From Thecaphora thlaspeos (taxonomy: Eukaryota; Basidiomycota; Ustilaginomycetes; Urocystidales; Glomosporiaceae): a DNA stretch of 64,000 nt. The stretch lies in contig UWYS01000011.1 of NCBI GenBank assembly GCA_900291925.1, positions 558,001-622,000 of the forward strand. Reading direction: 5' to 3'. Under the pieces are notes generated by a model. That model ran no database searches and was not told the DNA's origin. It worked only from the letters and a program-made list of their open reading frames with translations. Shown piece by piece: positions 20,901-32,896 of the stretch (position 1 is the stretch's first letter; the number at the start of each line of letters is the position of its first letter). The translations under genes were made by a program, and so were the position numbers.

Positions 20901-21974
20901 CCAGGGCTCCTGGTTGACGTTGCTAAAGCTGCCGCCGCTGGCCATCGACCACGTCGATCCTCGCCTCGATCCGACCGGGGTGAAGCGATCCTCCTCGGAG
21001 AGCTCGCTCGTATCGTCGACCACCTCAGTCATCATCCAAGCCCTTCTCCCCGCCTTGCGCCTCGATCGGTCCTGGTTCTCACGCAACCGCGCCTCGAAGT
21101 CCTGGCCCTCGAGCCCGGTCATGCCAAAGCCAGCAGCAAAAGACGTCCGGCGCGAGCTAGCTCTGAAGCTGCTCTTTCGCGAGACCTCGCCAAATTGGCT
21201 AAGATGTCGCTGCAGCTCGCGCTGGGCCTCAAGCTCCCTCTTTTCGGCTTTAGCGGCCAGCTTGGCCGCCTTTTTGGCCCGCGCGGCGGCGGCCATGGCG
21301 GCCACGTTGGCGGTCGCCGCGATCCTTTCCTCCCTCTGCCTCTCGAATTCCATCTCGGCAAGCGGTCTGATGACAAAGGGGATGTAGTGGCCAACGTGGA
21401 TGATCCTGCCGCTGAGAGGCATCTCGGGATGTTTGAGGTCGAAGTCCACCTCCAGCTCGCGGACCGTCTTGCGGATGCTGTCCAGCGTCTCGAACTCGGA
21501 CCTCGCGCCGAGGTCGCCGGTGGCGGCGGTCCCGACGCCGGCGCCTCCGATGCCGTCGGCCATCATCGATATGCTGGCCTCGCGTTCCGCGCCGTCCCCG
21601 TGCTTGGCACCGATCGAGTCCTGGACAAGCCGAGATTGTGTCGACGACCCGCTCGCGTTCGCCGAGCTGGAGGGCATCGCGTCGGCCGGAGGAGGCTGGC
21701 CGATGAAGCTGGATCGCTGAGGCCAAGACGCGGCGTCGCTGTTGCGCTCGCCGCCGTGCTTCGCCGATGGAGTGGCGCTCTTTGGCCGCGGCTCAAAGAA
21801 GTTGCTGCGCTGCTCGTTCTTTGTGCCTACAGGGCTGACGGCGGCCGGAGAGGCTACGACGACTCCTCCAGCCGTGCCGTTGAGGAGCTCAGTGGGGGGT
21901 CGTGCCGGCGACTCTTCGGAATAGACTCCAGCAGTCGGAGGACCCTGTGATCGATTGTCGGACGTCGGAGACAT
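17976..21974 (-). CDS. TPS2: Trehalose-6-phosphate phosphatase with inactive-type GT20 domain (TPS2 type)
   Basis: Removes phosphate from trehalose 6-phosphate, the second step of trehalose synthesis, in the cytosolic TPS complex. Exons 18837-21974 and 17976-18692 flank a 144-nt intron and encode 1284 residues. The N-terminal 180 residues are Ser/Pro-rich. GRIIHVGHYIPFVIRPL begins the glycosyltransferase-20 region and is followed by an Ala/Lys-rich insertion (about 205-250). The main GT20 block spans about 390-940 (DLLWVHDYHLLLVPLMLR, HAPFPSSEVFRCLPKR). The phosphatase domain starts FFLDYDGTLTPIV at about 944. Both aspartates of the haloacid-dehalogenase DxDxT motif are present, which argues for an active phosphatase rather than a TPS3/TSL1 regulatory subunit. 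CAGDDKTDEDMFR supplies the distal acidic motif. The protein ends in a short glutamine run. The start at 21974 is the first true ATG of the frame. Confidence 0.93.
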
Positions 21975-23486
21975 GTCCCTGCGTGTCACTCTCTCCCTCT
22001 TCTATCTGGAGTCGCCGTCTATGTGTGTCGTGTATGCTCTCTTGCTTGCTGGACAAAGACGGACACCGGGGAAAGGGCAGAGAGAAAAAGGGGCGGACAG
22101 GCGTCTATTCGATGACGGCCAGCAGTCGAGGGACGTCCGAGATAGGGCTTGGGCGTTCGACTGGCAACGGCCCCCGACCAAGCGGTGCACTCGCTGCCTT
22201 GACGGGGTGGATCGAGGGCTGCGGGTGACGGGGCCAAGGCAGAGGGGCGATGACAATGAGCAGACGCCGAGCTACGACGGACAGCACCTCAATGGCGCAG
22301 GGGACGGTGACAGACAGCCTCTGTACAGAACGACGCTCGATGATGAGGGGTGGCGGAAGGGAGTGTGCAAGGCAAAGAGGTGTCGTAGCTGGAGCGCTGG
22401 TGCGGAGGAGGTGATGGCGATGACGATGGACGCGATAAAGACGGACGAGCCGTGGCAGCGAGAGAAAGGAGCGGGCGGCGAGGCGCGCTCGGATGGCGGT
22501 GACTTGAGCACGGCCAGGGAAGATGAGGATGAGAGGGAGACAAAGAGCGAGGTGAGGTGGGGTGGTGGAGACAGGGGAGAAGCCGGGGCAAGATGGATGC
22601 CTGTAACAGAGCTCGACAATCAGAATGCACCGCGTAACGAGTCACTCACCCGCCTGCCTTTTCGCCCCACCCGCCCGCCCGCTGGCTGCTTGGCTGCTGC
22701 TGCGTTACGTCGACGTTTTCGTGCGTGGCCCGCCCACCCAGCCTCATCACGCACGGGGCGGCTTCTTTTTATTCTATTTTATTTGCTCGCACTCGTTTCA
22801 AGGTGCTTCTTTCTTTTTTTGCCTGCCAAACACTTGCTTCACCGGCTTCCCTCCGGTTCCAGCAAGGACTCACGGGCCAGATGGAACCTTCTCGCGATAA
22901 TCATAACGACGCTTCATGGCTTCGAGCGCGGCCGGCGCCTCATGCCTAGGTAGTAAGGTGTGCTGCTCAGTCGCCCCAGGAGGCTCGCTCCCCGCCAATC
23001 GAGCTATCGCTTCGCAGGACCGCAAGTCACGTCCATCGGCCGCCTCTTTCCCACTCTGCAGCCGCTCCGTCCTAGCCGCCAGACCGTCCATGCCTCGTCG
23101 GCACGCCGCTCTTGCGAGCAATCTGCCTGTGCTTCTTGCTCCCTGTGGCGGTGGTGGTGGTGGTGATGGACGTGGGCATGCGGAAGCGGGCCGTATTCGT
23201 GCGAGAGCTGGCGGGCGGTTAGCCTGCCTCTCCGTAGGGCCATGGAAAAGCGAGGAAGCTTCTGACTGCACGGGCCCTTCCTCGCTCCTACGTGCTGCCT
23301 CCTCTCCCTCTCGTCCTCTTCGCCATCGACACTGCGCACCCGCCGACCACCACCTACCGCCACCACACTAGGCGAGCGATAACCGCTCCTATCCTCTTGA
23401 TTATCCTTTGGCATCCTGTTCAACGACGCGCGCTGGCCGCTCGGCGCTTGCGCTGCCGGGGCGGACGCAACGAGGCATCGTGGCAG
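21975..23486. other. Divergent promoter region between TPS2 and the cyclin gene
   Basis: This 1.5-kb stretch contains open frames (for example 21955-22953) of arbitrary, Arg/Asp-rich composition that I do not consider genes. T-rich tracts near 22755-22815 and CT-rich stretches before 23487 suit the cyclin promoter. An additional 5' exon of the cyclin gene could lie here. Confidence 0.5.
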
Positions 23487-25026
23487 ATGCTGCTCAACAC
23501 GCTCGCCTCTGAGCACCAGCTGACGCAGTCTCCCTCGCGCCAGGATGGCATCCCAGAGGAGATCGAGACAGAGATCCGCATCTATGGCTGCCAGCTCATA
23601 CAGAGCGCCGGCATGCTTCTCGAGCTGTGAGTAAGCCCGCAGCTGTAGCATAGGGACAGCGGTGCTGATGGTGGTCGAGCGAGGTCAGCCGCTCGCTCCC
23701 CGCCGTCTCCCACCGCGAAAAGGCAGCAGGCACGACGAGCACGCCCCCACGCTGGGCGCTGACCGGATTCTGACGTCTCGCTACTGCCGCAAGGCTTGCC
23801 CGATTCGGATCCCACTTTAGGCCGCAGAGAGTTATGGCCACCGCGCAGGTCCTCTATCAGAGATTCTGGTTCGTCTCGTCTCTGAAGCACTTTTCGTCTC
23901 GGGTACGTCAACCTTCTCGTCGTCACTGTCGTCTAGCTTGCTCAGGCTGCGCAGTCACCTCAGGATCATTGCTTAGATGCCGCAGCTGATCTCGTCGAGA
24001 TCCGCCAACATTGCCTCAACGTCTTCTCTCTCCCGTCCCACCGGCTGGGCCGATTGCCAGGACATCTGCATGGGCGCGATGTTTCTCTCCACGAAGCTCG
24101 AAGAGTCCCCGGCGCGTCTGCGAGACCTCATCAACGTGTTTGACTATCTCTTCAAGCGCGACCTGAGCCAATCGCGGAAGCGGCCAGGCCGAAGGGTGCT
24201 CGAGAAGAAGCACGGACCGCAGCAGAGGTTCTGGCTCGAACCACCGTGCGAAGCCGACCCGCCCCTCTATGAGCCGCAGGGGTATTTTGACACCGAGTTT
24301 TACGAAATGAAGGACGCCCTTGTCGTTGGCGAGATGCAGCTGCTGAAGCGGCTGGGCTTCAACGTGCAGGTCAACCTGCCTTATGCCACCACGGTCAACT
24401 ACCTCCAGCTGCTCGAGCTCTCAGAAACTCGGGTCAACGTCCGATCCTACAACCAGCACGACGACGTAAGCCCCGATTCCGATGAAGTGAAAGCCTGGCC
24501 TTACCTACGCCATGCCGGTTTTGCACAGACGGCGTGGAGCTTCCTCAACGATGCGTGAGTGTTGCGGCGGCGCCTGCCCTTTTCCTCGTCCCGCTTCTCC
24601 GAGTGACGCGCTCTTGATGGTCGACGGGACAGTGTCTGACGCTTCACGGTTCTCGCTCTTGCTCGTCAACCATCGCCTCTCCTGGCTCGTCTCGCCGTGA
24701 TGCTTGACAGCCTTCAGACGTCGGTGTACTGCCTCTTTCCCCCGCATGTCCTTGCCTGTTCGGTTGTCTACCTGACGGCAGAAACCGCCGAGCCGCAGGT
24801 GGCGCTGCCCGTCAAGCCGCTGCCCTGGTGGGAGCTGTTCGACGTGCAGCTCTGCGAGATCCAGGTGGTGTGCTGCCACATTCTGCGCCTCTACCACGAA
24901 GATGGCCCCTGCGCTGGAATCCGCGCCGAGTCTGGCGGGCTCGTCGAGATGCTGCAGAAGAGCGACGTCAGGGAATGGCTCTCGCGTAACGGCGACAGCG
25001 ACACGATCGAACCTCGCCGGCCATGA
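23487..25026 (+). CDS. Cyclin-L-like transcription/splicing cyclin
   Basis: Four exons (23487-23626, 23821-23902, 24061-24554, 24711-25026) join in frame to about 343 residues. The first cyclin fold shows SRQDGIPEEIETEIRIYGC, LIQSAGMLLELPQRVMATAQ, VLYQRFWFVSSLKHF and MGAMFLSTKLEESPARLRDL, then INVFDYLF. The order matches cyclin L and other CDK11/CDK12-type transcriptional cyclins. A second repeat follows (LQTSVYCLFPPHVLACSVVY). A divergent insertion (about residues 110-150, KRPGRRVLEKKHGPQQ) sits between helices. Metazoan cyclin L has an RS-rich tail; here the protein ends soon after the second fold, as in fungi. Such cyclins partner CDKs that phosphorylate RNA polymerase II or splicing factors in the nucleus. 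The ATG at 23487 is the first in frame near the conserved region, but an upstream exon cannot be excluded. Confidence 0.88.
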
Positions 25027-27297
25027 CGGCCGCTCCTTCTCGGGATCTCTGACAATTCATCTCCGAGCACCGAGAACTAGAAACCGAGTAAACCAACGCA
25101 GTCTTCTACGTGTCAGGCGTGGCACAACAATCGACACCCAAACTTGCCGTTGCACTACCTGGCGCGTCGGAGCAGGTGATTTCAAAGCAGAGCGCCCCGC
25201 TCGCCAGCGTTGCATGCGTCGCGGCACGCTTGTACAGCTGACGCGACAGAAGAGCAGCAGGTCTGGCAAGATGACAAAGGCCGTCGGCGAGCATCAGCTA
25301 CCGCCATAGGATGCGCCGCTTCGGAGACGATCCAGGCACCCGCCTTACCACCATCTAGCTCACGCAAGACAGACGCAGTACCATCAAAGGGGTGGCAGAT
25401 GGTAGAGAAGGATTCGCGACGGCGGTCACCAGGCACATTGGGCGAGATCCTCTAGCCGCAACGCGAGAGATGGCAGACAGCTCGACGAGCCGCGTGCACC
25501 CTGTAGAGGAAAACGCGGTCCACAGCTGTCCAAGACCTTGGCACCATCAGGGCCGTCGCAAGTAGTTGCGCTGGATGGATCCTTGGCGCGTCACAACGAG
25601 GTATGCGTTGTTCGCCGTCCCGAATCTAGGGTGGACTCCCTTGCCCTATGGTGACACCGGGAAGGGGGCAAGGCGATGCGCCAGCCTCGCCTCGTCCTCG
25701 GCCCCCTCCCGCAGGTACGGTGCCGAGCTGTGAGTTGTGTAAGCATGTATTCATACAATAAGGATGTCACCAAGGCCACGCGCTACTGCTGTCCGTAGCG
25801 GCACCTCGCCCGCAAGGTGAAGCCGGCTGATGGGGCAAATACGTCCGTAGATTTGCTGTATCGATCAAGATTGGTGCTCTCCAAAGAAGCCTGAATGCCG
25901 TCGCACCGCCGTCGCCGAGAGTGGACCGTATATGCTGCTGCTGGTCCTCGGGTTCGAACCTTGGGCGTCGCCACGTACGTCCCGAAGCGCGGCAGACCTA
26001 CGCATCCGAGACCGTCGCCGGGTCGAGCGCTCCTTACCTTGCAGCACAGGCTCTGAAGCCCCTGGCCTGGGCACAGGCGGCGGGCTGTGTGTTCTCAGAT
26101 TCGTCGAGTCTATCTGGTTTGCCTTGCTCGCTTGCTTTCCTTGCTCGGAACGTGAGGAGCACGGCTGTATGCCGAAGATGCCGGGTAGAAGCAAGGGCCC
26201 GGCTAGGTAGTCGGAAGTGGTGAGAGCAAGCACAAATAAGCAGGCGGCTGCTCAGTCAGGCGCGGTCCCTCGAACGTCGTCGTCGCCACGCTTCCGACGA
26301 TGAGGCGGGATGGTCCGCAAGTGGCCGAAATGCGCGCCCCTTGCATGTGCTCTCATCACAGGGTGATGGCAGCGTTCGTTGTGTGCACCAGAGCGCTCCT
26401 ACCAGCCTAGGCATAGCTGAATGCTGGCCTTGTCTGGGGAGACAGGCACGCACCCTTCCGTCGCCCTCAGCCCCTCCCTTTGACCTTCCCTTTCCCCCTT
26501 TCCACCTCCTGCCGATTCACAAGCCAGCTGGAGCGTGGCTTGGCCGCCTGCCTTTTTGCCAGCCAGACTGACGCCTTCCTCTCCCCGAGCTGTACAGCAG
26601 TGTCGGTACGCCTTATATGCCCCCGTCCCCCCGGCACAGGCGAGCCTGGCGTCTTTGTCTCGCACCGACACCGAGGGAGGCTCCAAGACTGCCTTATAAA
26701 GCTGCTAGACCTGCGCTTCCCCTCCTTCTTTCCCTCCTCTTTCCTCTCCAACTTCAACCAGCACAGCTCTTTCAGGCCCTCTCACCTCCCCGCGCCGGCG
26801 CCTCTCCTCGTCGTCGCTTCAGACAATCCGTTCACCCGCCGGGAAGCACAGCGACGTGGCAGCCTACTCCGTCCGTTGAGCGTACCGAGATAAAACAGAC
26901 AGCCACAGTGCTTCCACTAGAATCACGGGAAGTGCCTTCAGGCTCAGAAGCATCCGTGTCGACAGAGATCAGCGGGAAACGATCCTGTCCTTCGGCTCTC
27001 AGCCGCGTGGGGCTTGCTCAACGTCGTAACATTGTACGTGCCGGTCAATGGAAAGTGCTCTCGATGGTGCCTCGGTGAACTCGAATCTATGCTGAGCACT
27101 CGGCACCCTCCAAACACCTCTTCCTTGCCTGAAAGCAAAAAGACAGACAGACATACGGTTCTTCTCGCTCCTCCGTTTCCATCGCTATACTCAAGAGCTG
27201 TCTTCGATTGCCTCTAGGGCGGTCCGGTACCTAGAAACCCACACTTTAGGACGGCGACGCCCCGTGGCCACAAGCAGCTGAAACGACGCCGATCGGG
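25027..27297. other. 2.3-kb intergenic region, no gene recognised
   Basis: The longest gap without a gene. It contains a palindromic GGTTCGAACC at 25951-25960 that resembles a tRNA B box but lacks the rest of a tRNA, and a TATAAA with a downstream CT-rich block at about 26694-26760. Frames here are short and unconvincing on both strands. Confidence 0.5.
26694..26760 (+). promoter_or_regulatory. Candidate core promoter of the RING/RRM gene (TATAAA plus CT block)
   Basis: TATAAA at about 26694 is followed by a pyrimidine-rich block (about 26712-26760), the usual fungal arrangement before a transcription start. It lies about 600 bp upstream of the proposed ATG at 27298, so it would imply a long 5' UTR or a 5' UTR intron. 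Inference from sequence pattern only. Confidence 0.35.
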
Positions 27298-30200
27298 ATG
27301 GCCCAGCCGCAGCACGTTCCGTCCAGCGGTCTCACTTCGTCGCCCTTTGTTCGCTCGAGCTCCGATCAGCGTTCTACCACGACTCAAGGGCGCAGAACCG
27401 AGACGCCGCTAGCTCAAGAAGGCCTGCTTCGAGCCACAGGGTCTTCCTTCGCCGAGTCCAGTGAGTGCGGACAGTGGCAGAAGCGGCGCGTGCCCTGGCC
27501 GGAGCTAGACCCCGCCAGCTCACAAGGTCCACGCTGCACCTTCTCTCTGCCTCCATCCTTCCCTCTGTATGCATGTTGACGTCGCCAATGTGGTCCAGCA
27601 GTGTCTACGTATGGGCATAGCTCCGGCTCCATGGGGTGTTCGCCCCACAGGTCAGGGGCCCGGGCCCACCAGTCGGGGTCATCATGGTCTAGTACCACGC
27701 GGAAAAGGTCTTCTGAAGTCGAGCAGCTGGGGACTGCGCCAGTGGACACGCCGCCCTCCAATATCCTTGCACCGTCCCAGACGCTGAGCCAGCCAAATCG
27801 CTCACGTTCGGCGACATTCTCGGCATTTTGGGCGACCTGGAAAAGTGACGCAGGCCGCGCTTCTCCTTACGGAAGGACGCGCGCTGCAGCTGCCTCGGTC
27901 GACATTGCACTTACCGCCAGAGGCGCGCTCTCCGCCGACGAAGCTACTCACGTCGCCCATTGCGGTGTCGACCACTGCGAGACCTGCGAAGGCTGCTTAT
28001 GCGACCGCTCCACCACATCCCGGCACAGCGGCGGCACTGCGGATGCTCACAAAGGTGAGTCGACACTGCGCCAGCGCCGAGGCAGCTGGCTAGAGTCCAA
28101 GGAGCTTGACAACTTTGCCTCCCTTGTTACCTCGTAGTCTTGACCGACGAGACTCAATGTGTCTCTTTGCAGGATGCGGACGCTTCCTTATCATCCAAGT
28201 CTGCCATCAGCGACGCCATCACGCCGGACACATCGCTTTCGCTCGGCTCTCTCTTTTCAAAAGACGACTCGACACCCGAATGGAGGATCAGAGGGACCTC
28301 GTTCGAGGGCGCTGTCCCGGCCCACCAGACCGACCGCCTTGTCGAATTCTGGAACGCCGCCGTGCTGGCGCCCCCTGTGCTCCGCTCCGGCGCGTTCGAC
28401 CTGCCTTCAGCGAGCGCGATGCCGGCTCGCACACACCGACATTCTCCGCAAGATGCCGCGATTTCGGAGCAACGGCTAGCGACAGGCGACAGCAATTTAT
28501 TCGCGAGGGAGGATACAGGCTCGACGCTCGAGGTTTTCCCGCGACTGCTCGCGGGAACCACGGCAACGTTTCAGCGCCTGTCTCCGAAAAAGGCGGCGCA
28601 CCAGGAAGGCCGTCGCCAGATGTGCCAGCTGTGTGGAGCATTCGCTGGACGCCTCACGGCGCTGAAGCCTTGCGATCATCTCGCGTGCGCTGTCTGCTGC
28701 TGCTCTGGCATCAACCAAGTATCGACCTCTCCGCCAAGACTGCATACGTGTGCCGCTTGCCAGACGCCCGTAGAGAGCATCATCCTCCAGCCGCCCGCAG
28801 ACCACCAACCCTCGGACGACGACGACGACCCTTGTGATGACGGCTTTCATGCTCGGCCCCGAACAGACCGAAATGGGCCGTTCACCTGCAGTCCGTCAGA
28901 TTGCAGCGACAGCCCCCTCGCACGACGAGTGGAAAGTCCTTATCTCCGTAGTGACGGGCAACTTCTCTCTTTGTAAGTTCCATTACAGGGGGGTTTTTAT
29001 TTTTATTTTTTTCTCTTCTTTTCCCCGGGAAGCATCGCCACCCGTGCTGTGGACCTTACGATGTCACCAATCGCTGACGAGAAGCTGATCGCGCCTCATT
29101 CGAGCAGTCCGCCACTGCGAGAACGGTCGAGGTGAGAGGAAGAGCAACGATAGTTGAACGACGATAGTTGACAGCTTCCGTGCGGCTAAGTCCCTAGGTG
29201 ACTGACGATGTTCTAGTTGTGTCTGCTCCCGACTTCAGCTCCGCTTCCTTCACTTCGTTCGTCGTCCGAGTCGACAACGTGAGTACGCCATTGGCAGGCT
29301 ATCTAGGTACCCGGGATTGCCATGTAGATATTCGTCGGGCGCCTTTCTGACCGATGTTGAGCACCTTCCGCCCGTTCAAAACTTTTAGATTCCTTGGACC
29401 GCAGACTACCAAGATGTCCACAGCTGGATCCCAGATGCGGACGACGTCTTGGTGCCCAGTTCGACCAAGGTGCAAGCAATCCACATCCCGATCGAGTGAG
29501 TCGTGCCCGCAGTACGATTGCGATGCGTCAAAGTGGCTCGAGCCCCGACTGACTCGGCTCGCCTGCTCCTTCACGGACGCCGTTAGATTCAAGACGGGCA
29601 AGACGTCCAACGCCTGCTACATCGAATGTCGCGACAGAGAATTGGCCTGGAAGCTGATCCGTCGCCGCAATGTGAGACCGTCTTCCGCCGAGCCGAATGA
29701 GACGCCTCGGTCGTGCACTGACCGATCTGTCTCCCGCTCTCTGGCCGGCAGAACTCTCGCCTACGTGGCAGGCCGGTGAGCCTGATCATGTCAAGCATGG
29801 AAGAGCTCATGGACGAAGTGGGCCTCTCTCTGACCTGTCCCCTTTGGCGCATCTGTAAGTTACAGCTGACGAGGTCTGACATCTTGATCCATCTTTGCCC
29901 GATCTTGCCCTCCCAACTGTGTCGCACCTGCAAGGTCTTCCCTTTGCGCAAAGGGATGGAGAGCAACGGTATCAGGAGCGCTTCGGCAGACACGGGCCTG
30001 TTCACCAAGCTACAGCTGCAGAGCCTCAACGCGCTGCTGAGAGATGGATCGAACCAGCTCAAAGGCCACGTCAAGCCGGTCGAGTACATGACCAGCATCG
30101 TCGTCTGCTGTCCCGAGGCGATCGTGACGCGCGATCGTGATGTCCTCTTTGAACGTCTCGTCGGTGAGTCCCGGCTGAGCCTTCTACCAGCACCGTCGAT

Positions 30201-31170
30201 TGAGAAAATATGGTCGCCTTCGACTGACACGGTACGGGTTGCACCATGTGTCCAGAGATGATCTCGTTGTGTGTACCACTCAGGCAGGGCCTGCGCAACT
30301 TCCCCGCCGCAGTGGATCGACTCCTTTCTGCAGCCCTTTCAAACCAGGGTCGGTTTTCTCTTGAAGTTCCTCCCGTCGAGATAACGTACGCAGCTCTCTG
30401 AGGCGCGAGCAGCGAGCTGAAAGTGTCTCCTACCTCCTTGATAAACAACAGCTTTCACGGTGACACAGCGACTTCGCATCGTCCAACAAGCCCGCAACTC
30501 GCTGGAACAGGAGCACTTCGGCTCAACAGGCGAATGCACCGTCGGGGAGACTGAGTCTGTCGTTGCTGCCGCTCAGACCTTGTCACCCGAGCCGGCCTCT
30601 TTGAGCGTCGTCAACGTGGCAGAGCCCAGGATCATCACTGCACCTTGCGTAAGTGTTGAAGACACGCACGTCTCCCGACGTCGGCTCGTCCTGTCGGTCA
30701 ACGTGGCGGACGGGTCTCCACTCGACGCACTGCCGAAAGACTTGGTTGCCTTCGGCCCTCCGGCCGAGCTCGCCAACGAGAGCACATCAGCTCGACGCTC
30801 GTCGCTTTCACAGCAAGAATCGGAGAGACGTCCCCTCCTGGGTTGTGAGACCATCGAGCAGACCAGGAACGCTGCATTCAGCGGTCTCGGCCCCCTTCGG
30901 TCGTTCCAGCCGCGCCAGGACTCCTCCGCCGGCACCCCACATCACCTCTCGACGCGCATGCCCGTAACCACAGTGCTGCCACCGCAGCCTTATCAGAATT
31001 CGCCGATTTGTAGGTCCGGTGACGACGACCCGGCAAGCCACCACCGAGGAGTTTCTTGGCCGCGCTCGGCCCAATCTTACGATAGGGACTTCGAGCACCT
31101 CGTCAGGGCCGTGGCTGATGCCCTGGGCGCGAATAGTCACATCAAGTGCGACCGAAGGACCCCACCGTGA
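27298..31170 (+). CDS. RING-type zinc finger and RRM protein, frame discontinuous
   Basis: I rebuilt about eleven exons: 27298-27460, 27781-28054, 28173-28972, 29033-29131, 29198-29278, 29389-29495, 29587-29671, 29752-29817, 29935-30163, 30256-30385, and a last one from about 30452. Exon 3 encodes a RING-like finger with C-x2-C pairs (CQLCGAF, KPCDHLACAVC, CAACQTPVES). Exons 5-8 encode an RNA-recognition-like fold: FVVRVDNIPWTADYQDVHSW, KVQAIHIPIEFKTGKTSNAC, YIECRDRELAWKLIRRRN and RLRGRPVSLIMSSMEELMDE. The stretch from exon 5 to exon 10 is phase-consistent. Three joins are not: inside exon 2 near 27841 (LTFGDILGILGDLEK stops, VTQAALLLTEGRALQL continues in another frame), between exons 4 and 5, and between exons 10 and 11. 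Missing microexons or one-base deletions would both explain this. RING plus RRM suggests an RNA-linked ubiquitin ligase or mRNA-fate factor, which is inference. Confidence 0.6.
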
Positions 31171-31730
31171 TCTTTCCCCTTTCCCCCCTCCCCATTAGGC
31201 GGGGGCCGCCGAAACCCTGCACTCTTCATTTTGCTGCTTCGCCGATAAAGGGTCGCTCGCCTTGCGTTCAAGCGAATCCGTTCTCTTGCCAGCACCCCAC
31301 GCTACCTCTGCCCCTTCAGGCTGCGGCAGGCCCCGCGCTCGACCTGATAGACCAAAATTTCCGAAGATGCCGTCCTGTTGACGCCCGTATTCGCTCAAGT
31401 GGCCGTGGAGCGCACTCGCAACATGGCCGTTGAACAATAGACACGCTGCGTCTTTCCGTAGACTTCATCCATCCTGCATCTCTCGTGCGCACAACCCCGC
31501 TTGGACAGAGCAGCAACGCTGTTCCTTTCTCCCATCGCGTCTGCTGTCAGGTTCCTGCAGCATCAGCCCGCGGCGGATGAGGCCGATCGCGATGGGATCT
31601 CGTCCGATGCGGGCTTGCAGGAAGCCAAGCTGAGTTCCCGGGCGTTACATTGCGGGCAGTATGTTCGCATCATGTCTGGGTTAAGTGGTATTGCTGATTG
31701 CATGCTGCGGGGGCCAGGATGGGACGTCGC
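31171..31730. other. Convergent 3' region
   Basis: 560 bp between the RING/RRM stop and the stop of the mitochondrial membrane protein gene. Frames are short and lack conserved features. Confidence 0.5.
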
Positions 31731-32594
31731 TTACGACGACTCGGACTTGGCCTTGTACTTCTCCTCCTTGGCGGCCCTGGCGCTGCGACGAGGAAGGAGA
31801 GAGAGAGGGGGGAGGAGGGAAGAGGAGGAGAACAGGACCGGCGTTAGTGCATAGATCGAGCTCAAGACGGCGCCGCAGGGACGAGGCGAGAGCGCGGACG
31901 GGGGACATGGACGAAACTCACGCCTCTACGACCTTCTTGGGATTTGAGACGTAGTCGCCGTCCTTTGCCGCAGCGACGCCGTGCTTGAAGGTGGTGTCAT
32001 CGTGGGGGAGCGGCACCTCCTTCTTGGTCTTGGACTGCTTGTCAAAGGCGTGTTCGTCGGGGATGCTTCGAGATTCGAGGTGCTGTTGGATCAGGCGGGG
32101 TGTGGATGTCGCGCGATGACGAGGGATCAGAGGAGCGACGTGGGAGGGATTCGGATTAACGGTCGCTCTCTAGATTGCTCTTCACTACTACACTGTGTGC
32201 CATAGCGGATGCCCGTTGGTCCACTCACCTTGTCGCCCGCGGGGGCATCCTCTCGCATCTTGGGTCGCTTGACCTCGACAAAGCCCTCGGGGTGCTCGAG
32301 GCTGCCGTCGGCTAGCTCCTTTGGCTGCTTGGGCTCGGCATCGTCATCGTCAGCGTCGGGCTCCTTGTGGTCATGGTGGCCGTGCGCGTGGCTTCGGGAG
32401 TTGTTCTTGCCGCCGGGAGCGGTGAGGTAGAGGAAGAGGCCGCCGAAGCCGAGGACCGAGGCGACGGCCCAAGGCATGTCGCCGCCCGTGCGAGACTCGG
32501 ACGAGCGGCTGACGTAGGTACGGCGAGCGGCGACCCGCGGCACGACGGCACGGAGTAGGGGACGAGCGGTGCGCAGAGTTTGTTGAGCGACCAT
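31731..32594 (-). CDS. Small single-pass mitochondrial membrane protein, unknown function
   Basis: Three exons (32229-32594, 31922-32082, 31731-31782) join in frame to 192 residues. The N-terminus (MVAQQTLRTARPLLRAVVPR) is Arg/Ala-rich, without acidic residues, and reads as a mitochondrial presequence ending near RRTYVSRSS. One hydrophobic helix follows (AVASVLGFGGLFLYLTAP, about residues 43-60). The rest is hydrophilic, with a His-rich patch (HAHGHHDHKE), an acidic cluster and a Lys-rich tail (RAAKEEKYKAKSESS). This suits an inner-membrane protein with a soluble C-terminal domain. I recognise no named family. It lies tail-to-tail with the RING/RRM gene. Confidence 0.8.
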
Positions 32595-32896
32595 TGTTGC
32601 CTTTGCTCTGGCGGATGGGGATGGAAGGATGGATGAATGGAGGATGGCGTGCTGAGGCAGGTTGGTGGGAGGGTGGGTGTGAGTTGCAAAGGAAGCATTC
32701 CACCTCTCAGGGGGACAAGCAGCAGGCGGAGAGATCCATCACACTGCCAGCCTCGATCTGCCAAATCCCCGGTCCCCGCAGTGTGTTGCACCTGCCTTAC
32801 CCACCATCCTTCTCCACATCCCTCGCCTCAGGAAAGCCAAGGCACGTCGACTTTTCTTCTGGTCTGTGCGGGAAGGCCAGGCCGCCTTCTGATACG

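Noticed and set aside
21955..22953. Plus-strand open frame of 332 codons
   Set aside because: Antisense to the TPS2 start and promoter, Arg/Asp-rich, no conserved feature; typical GC-driven frame.
25930..25965. Palindromic GGTTCGAACC resembling a tRNA B box
   Set aside because: Flanking T-stems do not pair on either strand and no D-arm or anticodon arm precedes it.
30453..30554. Alternative end of the RING/RRM protein in the phase-consistent frame (stop at 30552-30554)
   Set aside because: The other frame stays open for more than 230 codons to 31170 with better codon usage and a structured C-terminus (SYDRDFEHLVRAVADAL). Kept as a lesser possibility.
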